From positions 1 through 38,377 of the forward strand of contig CAMCXE010000010.1 of the NCBI GenBank assembly GCA_945882995.1: 38,377 bases of DNA. Reading direction: 5' to 3'. Positions 34,003-38,377 of this stretch are shown here, piece after piece. A program made the translations under genes and the position numbers. The stretch comes from Thalassocella blandensis (GTDB lineage Bacteria > Pseudomonadota > Gammaproteobacteria > Pseudomonadales > Cellvibrionaceae). The notes beneath the pieces were generated by a model, which was not told where the DNA came from, did no database searches, and saw only the letters and a list, made by a program, of their open reading frames with translations. How positions within the stretch are numbered: position 1 is the first letter of the stretch; every line of letters starts with the position of its first letter.

Positions 34003-35234
34003 ATGCCATTGTTTACCACCTTAACAATTGAACGCCTGTGTTCCAAAATTTGCGCCGCAGAGCGCCACGTGATCTTGGCTGCCCCTGGCATAAGCCTTCC
34101 AGTGGCGGAGGCGCTGCTGCAAGCCAGCCAGCGTTTGCCAAGGGGTGCGGTACAAGTGGTGCTGGATGTATCGCCCAGTGTGGCACGGCTGGGGTATGGC
34201 GATCATGCGGCGGTTGAAAGGCTCGCCACGGCAGGTGTTCCCGTTCACCAGCAGTAGGGCTGCGCATCGGGGTATTGATTTGCGACGATGCCGGTTGGAG
34301 CTTTGCGACGTCACCCAGCTTGGTGGAGGCTGACCCGTCTGGCGACGGCGATGGTTTCAATGCAATTGCCCTTACGGCAGCCCAGGTTGTGGTGTTGCGT
34401 GCTGAGCTGCCTGCAATCGTCAAGACTGGTGAGCACGAACCCGTACCAGAATATGCCATTGTGGGTACTGAGCGGGTAAGCGAAGCAACTTTGAAAAACG
34501 TGACGCAAGCACTGGAAATTGCGCCGCCACAGCAATTTGATCTGGCCCGGCAAACCCAGGTGTATGCCGCACTGATTCAGTTTGTGGAACTGACCTTTGA
34601 AGGTTTCAACATTCAGAGCAAGCGCGTGCAATTGCCTAAAACGCTGCCGCTGATCGCCAGTAACGATGAAGCGGTTAAGGATCGCTTGACCGCTTCGCTT
34701 AAAGTGCTGGATGAAATTGAAAAGCCGAAAGCGCTACGTGAGGTAACTGCGCAGCTGGAACAGCTCCGCAAGGCCTACCTTGTGCCTGTAGGACAGGCCG
34801 GGCGCATTATGCTCAAGTCCAAACGAGAGGGTTTTGAAAAGGAACTGAAGGCGATAGAGGACAGGCTGGATGCCTGCAAGCAAACGCTGGCTATGGAGCT
34901 GCAAACTGCGCTTAACGCTGTAGTGGATGCGATCGTTCCTGAGTTGACTCGTGCTGTGCTGGCCAATCCGCCTCCGCGTTTTCGCGGCTTGTTTCCAGAA
35001 ACTGAGGAGTCGGCGGCAGAATTCGTTAAACAAGAATTGGCCAAGACTTTCCCCTCGGCGGATGCCCTAGTTGCAGGAATGAAGATCCAAAAGTTTTACA
35101 AGGACGTGACTTACGCAATGCTCAAGGACGCGGATTTCTGTGAGCGGGTGATGAAAGTGATTCCACCCTCGGTGTTAAAAGGCTCGTTGCTACTGGAGCA
35201 TGTGGCGGCAGAGTCCATTACGGCGATAGTGTGA
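34003..35234 (+). pseudogene. Frameshifted island gene with possible degenerate PLD-like N-terminus
   Basis: ATG 34003 has an AGGGA site at good spacing. The first frame runs 84 codons to TAG at 34255; the protein then continues in the -1 frame from about 34254 (GLRIGVLICDDAGWSF...) to 35234, about 410 aa in all. A one-base deletion, or a sequencing error, near 34250-34257 explains it; no slippery heptamer is visible for programmed shifting. The N-terminal part ('RHVILAAPGISLPVAEALLQA', then 'IGVLICDDAGWSFATSPSLVEA') is laid out like a phospholipase D half, but the HxK of an HKD motif is absent. The rest is helical, partly coiled-coil, and unrecognised. The position would suit DrmC of DISARM, but family membership is uncertain. 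Confidence 0.6.
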
Positions 35235-35265
35235 GCGCGGTTACACCAGCAGGAGATTGCGTCAA

Positions 35266-36030
35266 ATGAATCCGCTACAGCGCACGCTCATCGAAAAAAT
35301 GGGCAATGACAACGGCTTTGAGCATGTACTGGCCTCTGACCAGGCTGCGGTTGTTCTAGCCTCCGCCAAGCACCCTGCCCGAGCAGTGGTTACCACGACC
35401 ACCAGCGGGTTCTGCGCCGAATTTTTGTCCGCCTCTCCCGTACTGGTCTTCGAATTGTTACGCAGTTTTCCTCAAACGATCACTGAACCAAATCGGCTTT
35501 TTGTTACAGGCGAGGCTGGTTTAGCACAGTTGTTGCGCAGAGCTGCAAACCTTTCACGCGTGTTGCCCAGCCAGGCGGCCAACGAATACCAGCAAGCAGT
35601 GGCCGCAGAACTAGCGGAACTCCCTGCAGGCCTTGCCGGTACCGAGGTCGAGCGTATGGTTCGCCAGCGCGTCGGACAAAACAAGTTTCGTGACGCCATG
35701 CTGGATTACTGGGGTGGTGCATGCGCGGTGACAGGTGTGGCCATACCAGCGGTGCTGCGTGCCAGCCACGCCAAGCCATGGGCCGAATGCGCGACGGACG
35801 CCGAGCGGTTGGATGTGTTCAACGGCTTTTTGCTCAGCGCCAACCTAGACGCACTGTTCGACCGCTTCCTCATCAGCTTTAACGAGCGAGGTGAGCTAAT
35901 AACGGCGCCTGCCCTAGCAGAAACCGACGTGCAGCCACTGGGCATTTCACCCGGTATGAAACTGCGTTGGGTCAATGCGCTGCACCAGCCGTATCTGACG
36001 CTACATCGCGAGCGATTAGCCCAGGTCTAG
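35266..36030 (+). CDS. HNH endonuclease (HNH_2 type, about 254 aa)
   Basis: The C-terminal half shows the HNH_2 pattern: 'RFRDAML-Y--G-CAVTG'-like 'KFRDAMLDYWGGACAVTGVAIPAVLRASHAKPWAEC', with His168 in ASHAKPW, then DVFNGFLLSANLDALFDRFLISF, with the Asn and His/Asp-side residues of the second half. The N-terminal 120 residues are unrecognised and could bind DNA or a partner. ATG 35266 is preferred because AGGAG lies 10 nt upstream; a TTG at 35257 lies too close to it. It is the last gene in the island and may supply the DNA-cutting activity that the other proteins lack. It is separated from the previous gene by 31 nt. Confidence 0.85.
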   Translation: MNPLQRTLIEKMGNDNGFEHVLASDQAAVVLASAKHPARAVVTTTTSGFCAEFLSASPVLVFELLRSFPQTITEPNRLFVTGEAGLAQLLRRAANLSRVLPSQAANEYQQAVAAELAELPAGLAGTEVERMVRQRVGQNKFRDAMLDYWGGACAVTGVAIPAVLRASHAKPWAECATDAERLDVFNGFLLSANLDALFDRFLISFNERGELITAPALAETDVQPLGISPGMKLRWVNALHQPYLTLHRERLAQV

Positions 36031-36091
36031 TTGTTCGTCTAGTCATGCTGATGCTTGATGCGGGTTTGTAGAGTGGTTTATGCAGTGCGCC

Positions 36092-36111
36092 AATGTCAGG
36101 TTTTGTCAGGT
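36092..36111 (+). repeat. Right copy of the 20-bp direct repeat flanking the island
   Basis: Identical to 16997-17016. It begins 61 bp after the HNH stop and ends 2 bp before the stop codon of the converging HGG-type gene. Beyond the 20 bp the flanks keep weak similarity (TTCTCGTGG against GTTCATGGG). Confidence 0.85.
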
Positions 36112-36113
36112 GT

Positions 36114-36425
36114 TCATGGGGTTTGGTGCCGTTTTGCCTGCAGGCCGTTAAGTGCCACTCTGGCTTTGCCCTCCGCTGTTTTTGGCCCAGTGGATTTCCC
36201 GCCGTGGAATTTACAGCGGCCCGATAAATACAAGTCAGTGCGTTTACAGGGTGTACCTTTGCGGGTTTTGGCGCCGCAGGCCATACCGCGTAAATCTTCG
36301 GGAAAGGGTGGGCATTGCGGGGCTGGGTGGTCATAACCGGTGGCGGCCCAACGGTTATGTATGGCAAATGATTCAAGGAAGTGCTCCTTATAGCGGCGGC
36401 GCATTTCTGGTGTGGAATAATTCAT
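36114..36425 (-). CDS. HGGxSTGPKT-motif small protein (103 aa)
   Basis: The protein contains 'MACGAKTRKGTPCKR', then 'SGRCKFHGGKSTGPKTAEGK', a Cys/His-bearing motif shared by many short proteins in phages, satellites and integrative elements. The Cys and His spacing (C-x8-C, C-x2-H) could bind one zinc. The function is unknown. ATG 36425 is chosen because GAGG stands 7 nt upstream; the frame extends to a TTG at 36440. It is on the minus strand and converges with the defence island. The gene belongs with the AlpA and 303-aa genes to the right as element backbone. A small stem (GTTTGAG/CTCAAAC, 36465-36483) lies just upstream. Confidence 0.75.
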   Translation of the reverse strand: MNYSTPEMRRRYKEHFLESFAIHNRWAATGYDHPAPQCPPFPEDLRGMACGAKTRKGTPCKRTDLYLSGRCKFHGGKSTGPKTAEGKARVALNGLQAKRHQTP

Positions 36426-36544
36426 GGGCGACCTCATCAAAAATCAGTGTAAATCGACGCTATTGTTTGAGCGCACCTCAAACAAATCGCCGAGTAAAAT
36501 GTGAGGATTTTTAAGGATTTTAGTCTGTGCACCAAATCCTGCAG

Positions 36545-37456
36545 TTACTCAAAACCTTTCCAGTCCAGCGTTTTGTTTTCCATGGTGGCGCGCAGGTGTT
36601 CATCCAAATAGTCATCGATACTTTGGTCGGGGCGTCGAAATGCTACGCTCTCCCACTGGTCAATATCCTGAGGAGTAGGGCAGGGATAGACCTCGCTACT
36701 CCCTCTCCCCTGATTACGCTGTTCGTTATTCGCACTTTTTTGGCCTCGCATTGAATTTGGCGTGTAAGTCGCGTCAGGCCTGGGTTGTATTGAGTTGCTT
36801 GCCGAATTTTTTTGCCGAGGTGTTGCCGAACAAATGTCGACGCCGTGTCGAGGAATTGCCGAACACTTGCCGACGTCATTCGGCAGGATTAAGCATCCCA
36901 GTAAATAGTCATGGCTTAATTCTAGCGGCCTGCAACTGGCTTTGTTTAAGGCCACGCCATTTTTGGTTTCAGCACTTATCAACACTTCACCCAATTTGCC
37001 CAAGTGCTCATGGAGTTCTGACAGTCGCCGAGGAAGTGTAAATCCCACTTTTTCCCAGTAGGAAATCAGTGCTGAACGCCGCTTGACGCGAAAGTGGCCC
37101 TTGGGTAAATCCTGCCCCTTTTTCGCTTTAGCTGTAGCGCGTGCATAAGTTATTTCCGCGTTAAAACACATCCGGTAGGATTGCCCGCTTAACACATCGC
37201 AATAGCTTAGGGTTACCCCGGGCTTTAATATTTCTCCGCTACGGTAGCGGCCCACACTGAACTGGCTGTATTCAAAAATTACTTCATCGCTCAGTCTCGC
37301 CAAGTCTTTTAGCAAATTGGGCCGGTTTTGTTTGATCCAGCATTTGGTTAGCAACTCGCCACTGGCGGGTCGAATTATCAAGCGCCCACTATCAACAGCG
37401 ACAAAATCTCCTTGCCGCAGTAGTTGATCGAACAGGGAATTCACACCTAACCCCAT
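36545..37456 (-). CDS. Unknown protein of integrative elements (303 aa)
   Basis: I do not recognise a named family, but the sequence has the look of proteins found beside AlpA in gammaproteobacterial islands ('GLGVNSLFDQLLRQGDFVAVDSGRLIIRPASG', 'PKGHFRVKRRSALISYWEKVGFTLPRRLSELHEHLGKL', 'RPLEL'). The first 200 residues are compact; about 205-260 are polar, low-complexity and probably disordered; the end 'QSIDDYLDEHLRATMENKTLDWKGFE' is acidic. ATG 37456 follows an AGGGTGG site and starts 10 nt after the alpA stop; an upstream Met at 37495 would overlap alpA. It is likely cotranscribed with alpA. Confidence 0.7.
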   Translation of the reverse strand: MGLGVNSLFDQLLRQGDFVAVDSGRLIIRPASGELLTKCWIKQNRPNLLKDLARLSDEVIFEYSQFSVGRYRSGEILKPGVTLSYCDVLSGQSYRMCFNAEITYARATAKAKKGQDLPKGHFRVKRRSALISYWEKVGFTLPRRLSELHEHLGKLGEVLISAETKNGVALNKASCRPLELSHDYLLGCLILPNDVGKCSAIPRHGVDICSATPRQKNSASNSIQPRPDATYTPNSMRGQKSANNEQRNQGRGSSEVYPCPTPQDIDQWESVAFRRPDQSIDDYLDEHLRATMENKTLDWKGFE

Positions 37457-37466
37457 CGTCGCCACC

Positions 37467-37709
37467 CTATGCGGATAGTTTGCGGTCGGTTTCAAGCTGC
37501 ACTACCAGCTCTCGGATTTGTGCATCATTTTTACCGGCAATACGCGCAGCATTAAGCGCATTGACTTCACTGGCAGGCCAGCCCACGGTGCGACCGCCTA
37601 GGGAGACAGGCTTTGTCCAAAGGCCCTGATTAATACGCAAATAAAGCGTGGAGTGGGAATGGCCGCAAGCGGACTTAACGGCGGGTAAACGGAGGATGGT
37701 CTTAGGCAT
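37467..37709 (-). CDS. alpA: AlpA-type excisionase/regulator (80 aa)
   Basis: A short MerR-like DNA-binding protein. 'MPKTILRLPAVKSACGHSHSTLYLRINQGLWTKPVSLGGRTVGWPASEVNA' follows the AlpA pattern: a helix-turn-helix with S-STLY, then the wing (SLGGRTVGWPASEV). In P4-like elements AlpA activates the integrase gene and promotes excision. Here the only integrase in view, at 16063-16551, is dead. ATG 37709 has an AAGGGG site 7 nt upstream; the open frame reaches 37802 without another good start. Confidence 0.87.
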   Translation of the reverse strand: MPKTILRLPAVKSACGHSHSTLYLRINQGLWTKPVSLGGRTVGWPASEVNALNAARIAGKNDAQIRELVVQLETDRKLSA

Positions 37710-37894
37710 GTTTAAACCCCTTGGGGTGTTGTTGAACATGCGATCAGTGTTGGTGAATTTAATTGCTAGAAAAAGGCTCGTCCAGTGGAGGCCGTACACC
37801 ATCCCATGGGAGACTGTGCACTATCCTATGGAGAACGCATACTCGCCACGGGTTGTAACGAGCGTTTCCACAATTTGGTTTGCAGTCTCACTGT

Positions 37895-38122
37895 TCACCT
37901 AAGCTTCTTATTTATGGATTTGGCGTGCGCGCGAATCCAATCGGTTACAGTTCTTGGCTCGATAGTCTTTACAATGAGTTCTTTTATTAGCTTCTCAGAA
38001 AAATATTTTCCGGCTTTTGCTGCGCTTGGAAAGCGGTCAGGATTGGCCGCCCACTCCGCGCATACATAACTCTTGGCCCTATAGGTGGGGGCATGTCGTT
38101 TTTGGTTAAGTATTTTAGAGTG
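37895..38122 (-). pseudogene. Coding-like remnant without a start codon (about 75 codons)
   Basis: On the minus strand one frame between stops at 38123 and 37895 reads like a real protein end: 'YVCAEWAANPDRFPSAAKAGKYF', then 'KELIVKTIEPRTVTDWIRAHAKSINKKLR' and stop. It has no ATG, GTG or TTG. An ATG at about 38092 lies in another frame and would need a shift to enter it. It may be the 3' part of a gene cut off by the IS to the right. The family is not identified; the basic C-terminus suggests nucleic-acid binding. Confidence 0.45.
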
Positions 38123-38191
38123 CTAGAGATTAGAGTCTCAAACCCGAAAAAAATTTAAAATAATGCTTGACAATGGCGGCCAAAAAATTTT

Positions 38192-38233
38192 CGTGCCCTT
38201 AATAACATTTTAAAAAATGTTATTCAGGGCACG
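38192..38233. repeat. 42-bp palindrome in front of the transposase
   Basis: CGTGCCCTTAATAACATTTT and AAAATGTTATTCAGGGCACG are 20-bp inverted arms with one mismatch around AA. The palindrome lies 39 bp before the transposase ATG. It may be a subterminal transposase-binding site or a hairpin that shields the gene from outside transcription. Confidence 0.85.
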
Positions 38234-38271
38234 TCCTTCAGAAAGTTTTCGACAACTATTCTGGAGGACAA

Positions 38272-38377
38272 ATGAAAGCCAAAGAATCTACAGCCATACT
38301 AGCCGAGATTTGTGATTGGATCACAATTCTGGCGCAAAGCCTACCACCAAGGGCCATCCGAACATTTCTAGAATTAT
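38272..38377 (+). CDS. IS4-like transposase, N-terminal part (runs off the window)
   Basis: ATG 38272 follows a strong CTGGAGGAC site. The 35 residues visible, 'MKAKESTAILAEICDWITI' and 'LAQSLPPRAIRTFLEL', match the N-terminal helix region of a group of IS4-type DDE transposases ('-ILA-I--W---L-Q-LP-RA--TF-ELL'). The catalytic domain is beyond the edge, so the family is tentative. The gap 38126-38271 would hold the left IS end; a TTGACA at 38167-38172 is a possible -35 box. The exact IS boundary was not found. Confidence 0.65.
   Translation, partial: MKAKESTAILAEICDWITILAQSLPPRAIRTFLEL

Noticed and set aside
34250-34260. Programmed -1 ribosomal frameshift
   Set aside because: There is no slippery X-XXY-YYZ heptamer and no obvious downstream stem; a one-base deletion or sequence error is simpler.
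35972-36376. 134-codon minus-strand ORF across the HGG-type gene
   Set aside because: It overlaps both the HNH gene's end and the HGG gene in a different frame; the HGG frame has the conserved motif and a ribosome binding site.

Overview
This window looks like a chromosomal segment of a gammaproteobacterium, probably of the Cellvibrionales (Saccharophagus/Teredinibacter/Cellvibrio type). The hints are the mnmA-hflD-purB order, an Fnr/Anr-type regulator, a vitamin B12 gene set under a cobalamin riboswitch, and a lipoprotein with a long poly-serine tract. The lineage is inferred; no rRNA marker is present.

Layout. Positions 1-420 hold the tail of an IS1182-type transposase next to a poly-serine lipoprotein that seems to have lost its C-terminal domain. 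Positions 517-2874 carry a pRiA4b ORF-3-like gene, an HDOD-domain gene and an S4-domain pseudouridine-synthase-like gene that lacks the usual catalytic Asp. Positions 2943-9006 are the B12 block, all on the minus strand: a cobalamin riboswitch, a BtuB-like TonB receptor, a small cupin, then cobO, cobT, cobS and cobC, with start/stop overlaps between cobO, cobT and cobS. Positions 9189-15896 are housekeeping or conserved genes: a CxxCH lipoprotein, an Sfp-type phosphopantetheinyl transferase, purB, hflD, mnmA, an Fnr-type regulator and a DUF4202 gene.

From 16063 to the right end the DNA is accessory. It opens with a decayed P4-type integrase and about 1 kb without recognisable genes. Then nine co-directional genes (17709-36030) form a defence island built around DISARM-type modules. 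These are a giant helicase that joins a DrmA-like helicase and a DrmB-like DUF1998 region in one chain, a DrmD-like SNF2 helicase, an AlbA_2/GHKL-ATPase/winged-helix protein, and a large Eco57I-type adenine methyltransferase (DrmMI-like). They are followed by an OLD-like DUF3696 ATPase, a PIN-like nuclease, an RNA ligase, a frameshifted protein with a possible degenerate PLD-like N-terminus, and an HNH nuclease. Short gaps or 1-4-nt stop/start overlaps imply one transcript. My reading is a DISARM-like restriction core into which an ATPase-nuclease-RNA ligase cassette has been built; this is inference from domains and order. A perfect 20-bp direct repeat flanks the island.

The right flank (36114-37709, minus strand) has an HGGxSTGPKT-type gene, an unknown protein and an AlpA-type regulator, typical company for satellite or integrative elements. 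The window ends inside an IS4-like transposase preceded by a 42-bp palindrome.

A second notable layer is repetitive: four palindromic repeats of one family and one of another lie in frame inside the methyltransferase gene, each translated as a short peptide. A related pair lies between genes at 6096-6223. No CRISPR array, rRNA or complete tRNA was found.
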